Source: Mallotus nudiflorus
Lineage: Eukaryota > Streptophyta > Magnoliopsida > Malpighiales > Euphorbiaceae
Length of the DNA: 64,000 nucleotides
Assembly (NCBI GenBank): GCA_947683625.1
Contig: CANTUR010000596.1
Span: 1 to 64,000 of the forward strand
Direction: 5' to 3'
Made by a program: the position numbers and the translations under genes
Shown here: piece by piece, positions 49,601 through 61,995 of the stretch
Numbering within the stretch: position 1 is the first letter of the stretch
Layout of the letters: every line of letters begins with the position of its first letter
The notes under the pieces: model-generated
Database searches by the model: none
What the model was told of the DNA's origin: nothing
Seen by the model: only the letters and a program-made list of their open reading frames with translations

Positions 49601-52600
49601 GGACCATATCTGAAGTCCAACAAGACATAGTTTTGAATGATTAGTCAAATCTAGAGCTTCCTAGATTTTCTGTGACTTCTTTATTTCCTTCTACTCCAAA
49701 TTATACTGATAATTGTTGATTAGGAAATTTTTTCCTACAATATTTTAATCTTAATTATACAAAAAAAATGGAAAACCTCTACATCTCAGCATATGTATTG
49801 CATCCCCTTTGATTAGCAACAGAGTTAGCTTACAGAGCAAGATCTAGAATAAGAAAAGTCAAAAACCAGAAAACAGGATAAGCAAAATAGAAGGAGAAAA
49901 ATAACAAAGAAGGAAAAGAAGAATGAGATTGAGAAGATTCGAGATAACTGAGGAGAGAAAGAGATTAAGAGTAAAATTGTAATCTGTTATTCATCAATGT
50001 AACATTCTACGTTTTGTTACGGATCATATGTTCCCTCTAATTCACAACACAAACGCCCTTATTTACAATTCAGTTAAAAAATGCCAGCTCACCATTCCCT
50101 TTTTGCCAATTACAACCATCAGTATACATCAATCAGCATATACTACCTAGTTCACATTACAATCAACAACTCATACAGACACTAACAATTTACCATTAGT
50201 CTTAAATGCTGCCTTAACTTGATCCTCTTGAATACCAGCTTAATCTTCCTATACAATGCAGTCAAAACAACATGATTTGCTTATTTCTAGGACCTGTGAT
50301 GCTGGTCACTGGACGTTTCCAGTTGATTATAAAGACATGCAGAACAGTTTGAAAATTTTCTTTATCTTCCTCTGTTATCTTCTTTTTCATAGACTATTAT
50401 CCTTTAATCTTCAACTAACTCAACTATATTTGTCTCGAACTAAATGAAATCGGTTATATTTCTACTCTATTTAGCACCTTGCACTGCTTAGCCCACATCA
50501 TCGATTCTCTCTATCTCTCATCGTGTTCTTACACATTCCAACTTCAGGCACCCACTTTTCCATACAATTCATACATTCTATGACCATATTGAGTATGGCC
50601 AAACCTTTTTCAAAAGATTCACGCATCCTCAAATGTGTTGCCACCTTCATCTTCTACAAATGCACTCATCTAAATATTATTTCCTACAACCAAAATGGCC
50701 TAAACAGAAATATTTTCTATTCTAATTTCATCCATAAACCATGAGCATCTTCAGTAAATTTCAAAAGCCTTAAACTTCCAATTTTAGGAAGCCCAAGCCT
50801 GCCCCAAAGCATACAGAGGCAGATTTTTCCTCGCATGCCCTAATCCTATTCCCATTTAATCAAAAGAAGAAACTATTATCCTTTATGGAAGAGTTCAAAA
50901 TTCCTTTGAATTTCAGAAGCCCAGGGAAAAGGACAGATTATCACTGATACTTCATGAAAAACTATCCCAAGAAACATTCTACATGTTGATGAATTAATCA
51001 ACAGAATCAACTTAGAAAATGATGATGATAATTATTACGTATAAGCAAAACAAGGAAACAGTTTTTGTCCATCGCAACAATGTTTTCAATAATAGTGCAA
51101 TAATTATAAAAAAAAAATGCATATGAATTTTGAAATAGAAGTGATACCTGAGGAAAGTAATGAATCTTTCAAACTCATGGGTGTAGACATTAACAGCTTG
51201 TTCCAACAAAGCAACTTCATTCCCTTTTCTGCCCAATAAAATGTAGCAGTTTCCAAGACAGAAAAGCAAAAGAAAGTAGTTTCACAACTTTGTTGAAATG
51301 AGAGAGGTAATAACAGTTTTTGCTCATAGAAACTCAAAAAATCCATATAAAAAACAAAATTTGGAAAAGACAGGTATTGATCTCACAATTTTCTATCCTC
51401 GAACCTCCCCCATGATACTGCAAGCAACAATCGAATAGAAAGAACCATCGCTGTAAGGTTATACAAAGGTGGTCCATAACGTTGTCTTTGTTCTTCCATA
51501 GGCCTATAAATAGAAAATGAAATATTTATTTGTTGGAGAATACGTTCCACATTGGAAAAGTGCAAAGCAATAAAATGGCTTATCAGTGGTGCAGATTGAA
51601 CCTTAATATAAGCTAATTGGTTCTATGTTATATAGACTCAACCTCATTTATAAATCCATGTGTGTGTGAGTAGGCCAACACTCTCAAGGCCAGTGAATTT
51701 GTTAACATGGTATCAGAGTTGTCATCTTGGGCTACGACCCATGTGAAAGTTGTTGGGTGCAGCCCGTTTTGAGTCGTTGGGTGTGGCCTGTTTGTGTTTG
51801 GCAAGCATAACCGGTCCATAACCAATTATAGTTGAGGGGGAGTGTTGAAGAATAAGTCTCACATTGGAAAACTGCAAAGAATTATAAGTAGTGTAAATTG
51901 AAACTTAACATAATCTAATTGATTTTGTGTTACATGGGCTCAACTCCATTTATAAGTCCACATTTGTGTGTGAGCGAGCTAACATTCTCGAGGCCCTTGG
52001 ATTTTTTAACAGTATTTAACTGTGGATTTGTTAACATTATTTAACTTCCATAAATAGGGAATCTGTACACAATCATTTATATTTTTTTGTTCAGATGTTA
52101 GTAACCAATAACATAACATATATTCTGAAAAAAAGAACTCCTGGAAACATGAACAACATACCCATCATCATCATTTATTGTCCGAATAAAATCTAATAAA
52201 ACCTGCATTGAAGGAAGTGCATAGCACAAACAGGTAAGTATATGATAATTGAATTTTCCAATGGACAAACAGATTCTGAAAGCTTCCAAATTTGTTCTCA
52301 ATTTAATGCAAAATACATCACTATTAATCCACACTTCAATTCAAAGCTAAAAGACTATAATAACTTCATCACCAACACAAGCAAACATACGTATAAGAAC
52401 ATTCATATCTAAATAAAACCAAAAAAAAGAAAGAATGAAAAATATCCACTTATGAGTTCTGCATGCAATACAGGACCCACATAACGAAGGAATATCCCAT
52501 TGCTAGGTCAAGTCAAATAACAAAGATGGAAGAATTATAAAGTACAAAGAACAAATTCTATTAAACAATGAATGGAAATAAAATGACAAATTGAATAAAA

Positions 52601-54821
52601 CTAGATAATATAATTGATGCTGGAAATCAGCATACTATCCACATTAGGAGAAAATATGAAGAACAAGAATCTGAATATGTTGGTCCCATCCCCCCACCAA
52701 AAAAAGGGGAAGGGGTAGGAAGACAAAATTATACCTGAGGAACTCCTACTAAGTACTTCACAAGAGTTTTGTATACACCTGTAGCAGAACCAAGCTGTGC
52801 TAGCATTCTCCTCCTAAAAGGTTAAAAATAAGTGCACATTATCAGATCTCAGGTGTTTATCCTACAACTTTCACCATCAAAACCAATGTGCCTCACCTAT
52901 CCATCTGTTGTTTCCATAACAAAGCATACCGTTCACGTATGCTTGCACCAGAATTAACCAAAGCATCAACTTCTGCTTGCTTATTCTTCTCTGACCGCTC
53001 CTTTTGTTGTCTCAGAAGTGTTCCACGAAAATCTTGAGGCAGGTAGGTCATGACTGAAAGCATGCTAACAAATAGATTAGTCAACTGAAAATACCAAACC
53101 TAGCAGTTGCCACTACTATTTTCTCTGCTGGTTTTTGCTAGACGTACCAAGGCCATGCCCATGTCTATCAGAACGGTTGCAAGGCTAAACAGAAAAAATC
53201 AGCATGGATTCTTGTGTAACATGCAGTTAGAAAAGAATATAAAATTGTGCAATACCTATCACTAAAATAATCTAAATTTTCATGTCTTTTGTGGAGAAAA
53301 AAGCATGCTCATGTCATTAGGAAGTCGCAAAGAAAATTTTTATGTAAAACAGGAGCAAAAAAAATTTCATCCCCCACTAACATTAACCTGAAAGTTTACT
53401 CTTATGGCCTGTAAACTATTATATCAGGAAAATTTACATAGTTTGACATTTTAAGGAGGTTTTTATAGGAAATTACAGACTCTTCAACAATGTCAAAAAA
53501 ACAAAAACCATATACGAAGTTTCAAGAAGAGGAGGTCCTTTTTGCTAAATTAAACACCAGAGTTAGCAATCTTAGCAATTTATCAAATTTGGGACCAACT
53601 ATAAAACTTCACATATAGCTCTTGAAGCTTGACCAACAATACATTGAAACCAAAAAAAAAAAAAAAAAAAACACTTACACTTGCTAGTTGTATTAGACCA
53701 ATACATTCAATCATCAAACAACAAAAACATCAGATCCATTTGAAACAAGAAAACAAATCACTCTCCCGCACTAGTTACATGTGCTCCAAGGTGAACGCCA
53801 TCCAGTTGAGAATTCAAATCTCTTTTCAGAAATCACCAAATTGACCCTTTATAGAACCTACAACGAGCAGTGCATAATTGATGCAATATACAGAGATCTT
53901 TCCCCATCTTCAAAAAAATGAAACCAATCAATCACTAAATGACTTCATTTGCCAAACACATCAAACAAGAACATATGTTTCAACTCAAGTTTCAAGTTTC
54001 AAGTGTAATTCTTCTTCCTATGGTTCTCCTCCCAGGCTTTTCTAAATTACAAATAACATTTGTCCGTGATCCTCAATACATCAACTAAATCCACCATTAT
54101 CAGCCAAATACGTCCGAATTCAACTGGAATGTCAATAACTCAATGAAGCATATACAATTATAGTAATAAAAATTAAGAACAATCAAAAGAAGAACGAACC
54201 CGTATTAAATACACGTTCAGAATTTTTTGCCTGGAAAAACTCCAATGTCTTCAACATCTTGTGAACGGAGTCCCTCATTCTGCCACAAACAGTAGCAAGT
54301 TCACTGTCTTCAGGCGTACATGGTTCTCGAAGCTGCCATTAACAACAAAAGCAAAAACAAAATGCAGCAAAAAAGAATCAAGATCAACAATAATAATCAA
54401 CTCACTTCATTAATTAAGAAAAATTAGGAAAGAAGCGGAAACTAACCGCAGCTGGCCATCGTGAATGATCAAGCAAAAGTAAAATTTCTTCCATGTGTTC
54501 GCGATTCTTCCACATATTCTCATCAATTTTATATATACGATCACGCTGCGTTTCTTCTTCCACTAGCAATTTCGCATCTACCATTACAATAATCATTACA
54601 CGACACACACAATACAATAATAATTGTAATCAAGCATTCAGGGAAAGAATCAAAGAAGAACCTGAAGAAGGAGGAAAATCCTTCATCAAGTCAGAGGCTA
54701 TCAAGCGAATCTCAGAGGTGAGAAGTGAAACGTCTTCGGATAAAGGCTGAAAAGGATATTTGTCGTAGTAAGAAGCTAGGTATTGCCTTGTTATTGGCAT
54801 TAGACCTTCCGTTGACGCCAT
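46625..54821 (-). CDS. conserved plant protein with C-terminal GOLD domain
   Basis: Fifteen exons (minus): 54821-54662, 54577-54447, 54332-54200, 53053-52897, 52813-52735, 52202-52162, 51503-51387, 51228-51148, 49338-49276, 49200-49149, 48139-48065, 47238-47191, 46998-46963, 46865-46791, 46699-46625. All are in phase, giving 440 aa. The N-terminal half is helical, with a charged stretch LLRQQKERSEKNKQAEVDAL and SGASIRERYALLWKQQMDRR. The C-terminal ~110 residues read as a GOLD beta-sandwich (SYIAWDFSLIQGKMNLDIGF .. GNYKLIWDNSYSAFFKK..RYKVDC). GOLD domains usually mediate protein interaction in Golgi and vesicle traffic, so a trafficking role is inference. No signal peptide or membrane segment is clear. 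A second exon-7 donor at 51405 would give 434 aa. The intron between exons 6 and 7 carries a TRIM. I do not recognise a gene name. Confidence 0.88.
51531..52011 (+). mobile_element. TRIM (terminal-repeat retrotransposon in miniature) in an intron
   Basis: Two direct LTRs: 51531-51707 (177 bp) and 51843-52011 (169 bp), both TGTTG..TTAACA. The first is followed at once by TGGTATCAGAGT (51708-51719), one base from the initiator tRNA-Met complement. The second is preceded by the purine tract TTGAGGGGGAG (51832-51842). The 135-bp interior has no coding capacity. Flanks read TTATT and GTATT, four of five bases alike, a probable decayed duplication. It lies in the intron between exons 7 and 6 of the GOLD-domain gene, antisense to that gene. 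The LTRs are visibly diverged, so the insertion is old. Confidence 0.88.
51708..51719 (+). other. TRIM primer-binding site
   Basis: TGGTATCAGAGT directly abuts the left TRIM LTR and pairs with the 3' end of initiator tRNA-Met except for the last base. Confidence 0.85.
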
Positions 54822-56567
54822 TGTTGGTTGATTTGATTTGAGTGGAGATCAAAAATGAAAATGAGAATGATCAAGTGCACAGCAGTGGCGTCAAGAAGAA
54901 GACGAAGTCAAGTGCTTGTAGGATCCCCGTCCTATTTGTATGGACATTCAGAATGGAAATTGAGTCAGTCCACCCTAAGCAGTTTCTTCAAAACACTTTG
55001 CTGGGCCTTTGATCCGCACAGCATATTCCTTCCTCATCTCCTTGCTCATTTTATCTTTTTTTTTTTTTTTTCGTTCTCAATATCTAATGGGATATTTTAA
55101 AATAAATAAATAAATAAATGCATATTTGCTGTCTAAATTTGATCATTTTTAATATTTTAGTGTTTGGATAATTTTTTTTACAATTAAATGTCTAAATTTA
55201 TACAAAATTTGTATAATAATTTATTTAGCAAATTTTACAAGTTAAAATGTTTTTATGTTGGCTTAAATACTCTTTTTTTTATATTAAATTTTTCTTTTTT
55301 TATTATTCTAATTATTTTTAAAAATTATTATAAATAAAAAAAATTTATCATATTAAGCTGGAAAAATAAATTTTTTGTTCTTTATTTTTATTTAATAATT
55401 ATAATAGTTAAATTAAATGTTTTATTTATAATTTTAGTCAAATAAAATTTATGTTCATTAAAAATTTATTTTATTTTTTTAATTATAATAAATGAATTTT
55501 ATATTTTTATTTTAGTTAAATTGTATTTTTTTCATTTTTAACTAAATTAAAAAATAAATTTAATATTTTTATTTTATTTGTATTTTTCAATAATAATAGT
55601 TTATGCAGATGAGAGTTTTGAAATATCTGGTAAAATGCGTAGGTCGGTATCCAACGACATGCCAATTACCACCAGCAGGTATATGAGGATAATATATTTT
55701 TCAAATTATTAGGATGGAGAATAAAATTAATAAATTCCTTTCAGCTAAAAATCAATTAAAATATTCTGTACTGATGATTATTGCACTTTATATTAGAAAA
55801 AAAAAAAAGTTGAAAGCTAACTAGATATAAAAAATAATCTGTCAAAATCAGGTCATGAAATAAGGATCAAGTGAAACAAATTTGACTGGATGGTAGAGTT
55901 ATGAACACACCTATTTATAAAAATCTGATTTTAGGTTATATTTCAGGAAAGATTTAACATATTTTTTTATACATATACTGTCCAGAAATAGTGCTAAATA
56001 CTTATAATAAATAATGTTAAGTACTTATAAAAATAGTGTTAAATACTTATAATTTGATCGGAACACTTCTAATTTATATATTGATTGAATATACTATAAA
56101 GATAAATTTGCTAATTGGTGAGAAAATTTAAAAAATATATAAATGAAATATATTTTTCAACAGTAATTAAATTATATTAAAAAACCTTTTTGGGCAAAGA
56201 GAATAATAAGTTTTCTTAGTACGCTACAAAGAATACATTAATGAACTATATTTATAATATTTGCGGAAAGTTAAAAGATCAACAAACTTCAAGTAACAAC
56301 AATTATAATTAAAGAATTGAAAAATTAAGAGTTTACTTGGTTGAAATAAATTGGAATAAGGTTGGACTTGACCTTAGAAAGTTTTACAAAAGTTTAATTT
56401 GGTTGAAAATGAATTTTTTTGGCATTTTAGCTTAAAACTTGCAATTTATGTATTAATTAAAACCATTTTTGAAGTGTAAATAACACATATTCATTAAAGG
56501 TACGTGAATTAATCCCAAAAATTGAACCAACTTAATTAAATAAAAAATTTAATCACCGATTTTTATA
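54822..56567. other. upstream region of the GOLD-domain gene
   Basis: The first ~250 bp left of 55060 are GC-richer and should hold the promoter and 5' UTR of the minus-strand gene. From 55060 to 55600 it is nearly pure A/T. A GC-richer patch at 55600-55695 reads as a short open stretch in two frames. No recognised gene. Confidence 0.5.
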
Positions 56568-56636
56568 GTGTTCTTAAACTTTTATCCTTCTCTTCCCCTT
56601 TACTTTCTTTTGTCCCCAAACACAACAACAACAATA

Positions 56637-56792
56637 ATGGAGATTTTGCAAACCACCCTTCAAGGTCACAGTTTAGCCATCGCTCATGACAAAGGAAAAG
56701 GACAGGCTCTAGTCACCACCAAAGATTTCTATCCAAGTCAAGTTTGGTTAAGTCTTAATAACGGCGTCAAACTTGTAGCGATGCCGTTTTGA
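56637..56792 (+). pseudogene. first-exon fragment of an ASHR1-like SET-domain protein
   Basis: The ATG at 56637 opens a 51-codon frame. Its first ~35 residues (MEILQTTLQGHSLAIAHDKG then KGQALVTTKDFYPSQV) resemble the N terminus of plant ASHR1-type SET/MYND histone methyltransferases, where a GRSLFTTRDFRPGEVI-like stretch starts the SET domain. The similarity stops after YPSQV, and no MYND Cys residues or further SET motifs follow, so this is a relic or duplicated exon. The family call is from memory of the motif. Confidence 0.5.
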
Positions 56793-56934
56793 AGAGCAAC
56801 AAGGATGACATTTTGGCCAATCTTGTTTAAAATCACCATAAAGAGCCCCATAGGATTGAATTTTTTGTTTCCATTAAAAAACTGCCTTTCATTTTGTTTT
56901 ATTTACATTAAAGAACTTCCTTGCTTCTCTTCTG

Positions 56935-57699
56935 CTCCTCTTTCAACTGCACTTCGCTTTCCACTACACTTTCGGCAATCAGCGTCATTTCCATACACAT
57001 TGGTAATGAATAAGAAGAGACATGCAAAATGACATTTTAGTACATTACTCATAGACTTGAGCAGATGTTTGCAAGCTTCCTACTCACTGCTCTATACTGC
57101 ACCATTGCTTAAAAAACTTAAACCATCTTTAACAAATTCACTATTTTCTCATCACTCATGGCCTCTTACAAAATGCTTTCTTCCTTACAAAACGCTTTCA
57201 TTCCCCTGCCCTCTATTACCTCGATCATTTTGCTTATTCCTCTATTACCTCGATCATTTCTCTTATTCCTCACTCCTCATTCACCATATTGCAACTGAAA
57301 CACTAAGCAATATATGTTTATGGAATGCCATTTTTAGTGGCTTCTCTATCAGTTCACAAAAAGATATTGTTAGTTGGACTACAATGATTGATGGATATGT
57401 TAGGAATGGTTGTCTTGTTGATGGAATAAGATTTTTTAAGGAGATAAGATTAATGAGTGTGAATATTGATGAGATAACTATTGTTAATGTTCTTTGTGCA
57501 GCTAAGATGGCTAATGATGTTTGGTTTGGGATCGATTCATGGGTTTTATATAGAATCAGGAAGAGTTAAAAGGGATATGTATTGTAAGAGTGGTTATTGT
57601 GATGCTCCTCATAAAGTATTTGATGAAATGTTAATTGAAAATGTTGTTTCTTGGAGTTCTTTGATAGTTTGTTATGTAAAATGTAATAAATTCATATGA
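56935..57699 (+). pseudogene. pentatricopeptide repeat (PPR) gene remnant
   Basis: A frame from about 57033 to 57569 includes QKDIVSWTTMIDGYVRNG and a following FFKEIRLMSVNIDEITIVNV stretch, typical of consecutive PLS-type PPR motifs. A frameshift near 57530 moves the reading to the next frame (GFYIESGRVKR..). About ten codons then appear missing before MYCKSGYCDAPHKVFDEM and NVVSWSSLIVCYV. The frame dies at 57697. PPR proteins bind organellar RNA, but this copy has only two or three motifs and is broken. Confidence 0.75.
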
Positions 57700-57724
57700 G
57701 ATGCATCGCAGATCTTATACAAAT

Positions 57725-57815
57725 CGAAGAATGTATAGCTCACAGACCTGCATTTTGGTTGTGGTTCTTAATATATGGCTCGCAGACCTGCATTTTAGTT
57801 GTGGTTCATAGTTAT
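57725..57815 (+). repeat. ~46-bp tandem duplication
   Basis: GCTC.CAGACCTGCATTTTGGTTGTGGTTC occurs at about 57738 and, with a few changes, at about 57780, just after the PPR remnant. Confidence 0.75.
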
Positions 57816-60800
57816 ATTTTTGGATTTATTCAATGATGTCTTTATGCTTGCCTTAGTGTTGTTTGGCTTTGTTGGGTTCTACATTTTTGCTCATGCGCAT
57901 GGTTTTTTTTTTTGTTGTGTGCATTAGCACTCTTTGGTATTGCTTTTCTTTCCTTTGTTTTCCGATTTCTTCTTAGTTTCTTCGTGAATGTCTTTTTGTT
58001 GCATTGTTGTTTTTTTTTCTTTTTGCTGCTTTTGCACAACACTTTTTTTTTTTTTGCTTACTTAGTTTTTGGGGAGGGTTTTTTCATCAAGTAGGGTTTC
58101 CCTTCATTTTTTTTCTTTATTGATTGACTGGTGGTTACCTTTTTTTTAGTTCAATTGAGCCTGGAGAAGCTAATAAAGTGCAAAGGCTCTATTGATTGTA
58201 ATGCCGGAATTGATGTGGTTATCGATTTACTTGTTCTCCTTTAGGTTCTTAGGTTATATACACCACTTTAACAAATATTTGAATAATAGGTGAAGTCAAC
58301 TGTTGGAGAATAACTGTAATGCACATGGTGAAGAAGAAGCAGACTCAGGTCGATTGAGACCATTATTAATCAGTTAATTAGTCTAAATTATACTGCTAAT
58401 TTAATTTTTTAATTGTTGATGCACCTTTAAATGGACGTGTGTTACACACTCCTTAAATTGTGAGAAAATGAGTTTAAATGATACATAAATTGCAAGTTTT
58501 GGGACAAAATCTCAAAAAATATCATTTTGGACCAATTTAAACTTTCATAAAAAGTTCAAGGGCCAAATTGAATCTTATTCCAAATAAATTTTATGAAATT
58601 TATTTAAAAATTTTAATGATCATATTTAATTTAAATTAAAGATTTATTCAACTTATTTTTAATTTTAACTTCTTAATTTTGTAAAATTATTTAACACTAA
58701 ATATATTTTATTAATAAAATGTATTTGGTTCAAATAAATTTAAAATTTATTTATAAACAAATTATATTTAAAAATTATTTACAAATAAAATTAATTTTTT
58801 AATAAAATTCAACCAAATAATGAATAAAAAATGAGACAAATTCACTTGAAACCTTTGACACGATGGTGCCGCACTATATGATCCTTTCCCATCAAAGTAG
58901 AAAAAAGACCATAGATTGGTGGGAAGAAGTTTGAAATCAGGCTAATAGACTGAACAAACTCGTTGCAATTCTTTGTGAGCTGATGAGAATAACGTTATAA
59001 TTAAACTGAGTCGTAAACTACTCAAAATTAATTTAAAAAAATTTAAAATTGAATTCATTATTATTAAATCGAGTTTGATTTTGTGTTAATTAAATTATTG
59101 AGTCCAAATTGAGTTTTTAAATATGTAACTCTATAAACTTATGAGTATAAACGAACTTAATCGATATTGTATATATTTACTATTTTATCATTTTATTTTA
59201 ATTTAATTATAAATATATGTTGTTAAATTGAGTCGAGTTTAAATATTTTGAAATTTTATTTAATTAATAGAGTCGGACATAGTCAAATTTAAGTATATGA
59301 ATTAATTAATTGAATCAAATTTAAACTTTAAAAAAAGAGTTTGATTGAATTTGAGATAAGTTTGAACTTCAAATTTAAAATTTAAATAGAGCTTAATTGT
59401 GTATCAATTCATTTTGACTCGATTGGAAATCCATTTTGAACAAAATGAAATTAACTAATTTCTTTGAAAGAAAATTCAACAATGGATAAACCAAAAAAAA
59501 TTATTTCAAGTTTTTGTTGCTGTTTATTATTCTGATTTAACATATCCACGCAAAGATAAAAAATCATCAGCAAGGGGATAGAAAATAGAGCTCTATGTAG
59601 ATTATAAAGCCACAACTCTATATATGAGAAATACTTAGAGAACACCGTAAGAAAAAGTGAGTAAAAAAAGGAAAAATTTGTAAATAAAATATATTTATCT
59701 TTTGTTTAGCTCAATTTTATTAAAAAAATTATTTTATTTTTAAATAAATTTTTATTAATAAAATATGTTTAATTTAAATAAATAGTTTATGAAATTCATT
59801 TCAAATGAATTTTATATTTTATTATATTATTTTAATATAAATATTGAATTTAAGTTTTTATCAAAAATATCTTTTTAAATATAAGTATATTTTTAAAATA
59901 AAAAATAAAGAGAGATATTTTAATCATTTAAAAGTTTAGACTTAAAATTTATTTAAAATTTTAACTATTTTAATATAATTTAATTTAATTATAATCAATT
60001 CCACGCATTTTAAAAATTGGAATGACAAATGAATTTCATCCCAAATTTATTTTAATTAAATATACATCATTTGAATTAACAAATGAATTCCACAAAATTA
60101 TATTAAACATACTCTTAATCTTTTATAATGCTAAACAAGTTTAATTAAGATAAACTGTTATTTAAATTATGGTTATATGAAATTTGTTAAAATTACTTGA
60201 TTTTTTATTTACTTTTATTTTATTTGCTAAAAAATTTTGGTGTAATTTTATTTTATATTTTCTTGTTCATGTAATGTGAACTCAGAAAATTATTTAAATT
60301 CTTTTAGTGAATTCAATTTCGTAGACAACTTTCCATAAATTAAAATGGTGCGGTAGTGATGACATTTGTTGTTTCTTACGTGCTCGTGACTTATTCCTAT
60401 GAGACGAGAGTTTGTATTTTCAAACTATGACCAACCTGTCATTTGTCGAATATTAGTTTTTTTTCTGTCTGTTCATTCATACAGTGTGAACTAATAAGTT
60501 TGTTAAATGTTGTTGTCACTAACGAAATCTAATTATCCAGGCAGCAGCTGCCTTATCATTTAAGAAAAAAAATTCACTTTTCATTTATTAAATTTAAAAA
60601 ATAATATAATTTTAGTCGACATCTAAACTAACTAAAAAAAATAATTTTATCATATAATTGTATAAACAAGTTTATTTTTAATTATACAGATTAATAATAC
60701 CCGTATTATCATTTAGGTTCATAATAGGTTCAATATTTTGTAAAATATTATTCAAATTTAGGTGTAATTTTCGTCTAATGATAATAAAAATAAAAATAAA

Positions 60801-61700
60801 AATAAAGTTACTAAAACATAAAGTCACTTTGAAATTCTGTAATTTTTTTTTTGAAAAATATAATTCAGTCGAAATTAAACAAAGAAGAGTTAATCCAAAA
60901 GGAATAATGAATATATATTCTATGTGCCTATATAGTATATACCCATTTTTTTTCCAATTTCATCTAATATCAACATACAAAAATCTAGGAGCTCTCACAA
61001 ATTCCACGCAGTGCCGACCAATATTACTATAAAAGAAAAAATGAACAACTAGACCATGGATTGATGTCTGAAGGCTTTTGTTATTATTATTATTCAAATA
61101 TTATCTCTTAATTATTTTAGGATTTAAATTAAATAGTTTTTATATTATTTTTAATTTCAATTTCATATTCCATAATTATATAATTTTAATTATTTTAAAA
61201 TGTAAGTCAATAAATTTTATAAAAAGTAAAAGTTTCTAGTATTATTTTTCATAAATAAAAATTAATTAAAAATTATTTTTTATCATTTTAAACTGATAAA
61301 TATTGATATATTTAATGGTTATTTTATTGTTTTGTCCCTTATAAAATAAAAAAAATTGTTTATGGCCTAAAAAATAAAGAATATTATCACACTGAGATGT
61401 TTAATGACCCATTTCAATATTTTAAAATTAAAAATTTTAGTATTTTTATCCTTAAAATAGCTTAATTTTAAGATAATTTTATTTTTTATCTACTTTATTT
61501 TTATTTTTATTAAATTATTTAATAATAATTATTAATAAAGTAAAATTTATTATATATAAAAAAAACCATAAACTACATTATTTAAGTTAATATTTTAAAC
61601 AATTAATAAATTTTCTTTTTTTATAATTTAAAATACACTAAAAAGAATTTACATTTCAAGTTTATTAAATAAATATGTTATTTCGACCGTTTATGTTTAT
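57816..61700. other. AT-rich intergenic, no gene
   Basis: Pyrimidine-rich stretches (57900-58050) create apparent frames. From 58590 on it is mostly A/T with repeated TTTAATTTAAAT-like motifs, including a TCGAGTTTAAA/GAGTCGAGTTT-rich segment at 59000-59400 that looks like old transposon sequence. Nothing codes for a family I know. Confidence 0.55.
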
Positions 61701-61995
61701 TACACACTACATTAAAAACAAAATTCAATTTCATCGGCCGTTCCAAACAAAAAAACATATCATTTTCCAGATACGTCAAAAGAGGGATTCTGCAAAAATA
61801 AGCCCTAAACTTGAACCGCCTCTTTCTTTTCTTCTCGAAACACACAATAAAAATCAGAAGCTAAAAGAAGGCGACAGGTGTGGAGCAGAAGCCAGAGCCA
61901 CCATTAAAAGCCAGGCAACCGCACGCAAATGCGTTGGTATTCTTAGCATTAGCTTACAATTTACAAAATATATATAGATATACATATATTCGCCG
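61701..61995 (+). promoter_or_regulatory. PECT1 5' flank/5' UTR
   Basis: GC content rises from about 61720. A TATA-like ATATATATAGATATAC lies at 61969-61984, but it is too close to the ATG (61996) to be the main TATA box, so it is probably leader sequence. Transcription start not resolved. Confidence 0.35.

Noticed and set aside
57912..58094. 60-codon Phe/Leu-rich frame that could be a membrane protein
   Set aside because: Due to a polypyrimidine stretch; the opposite strand gives an equally meaningless Lys-rich frame.
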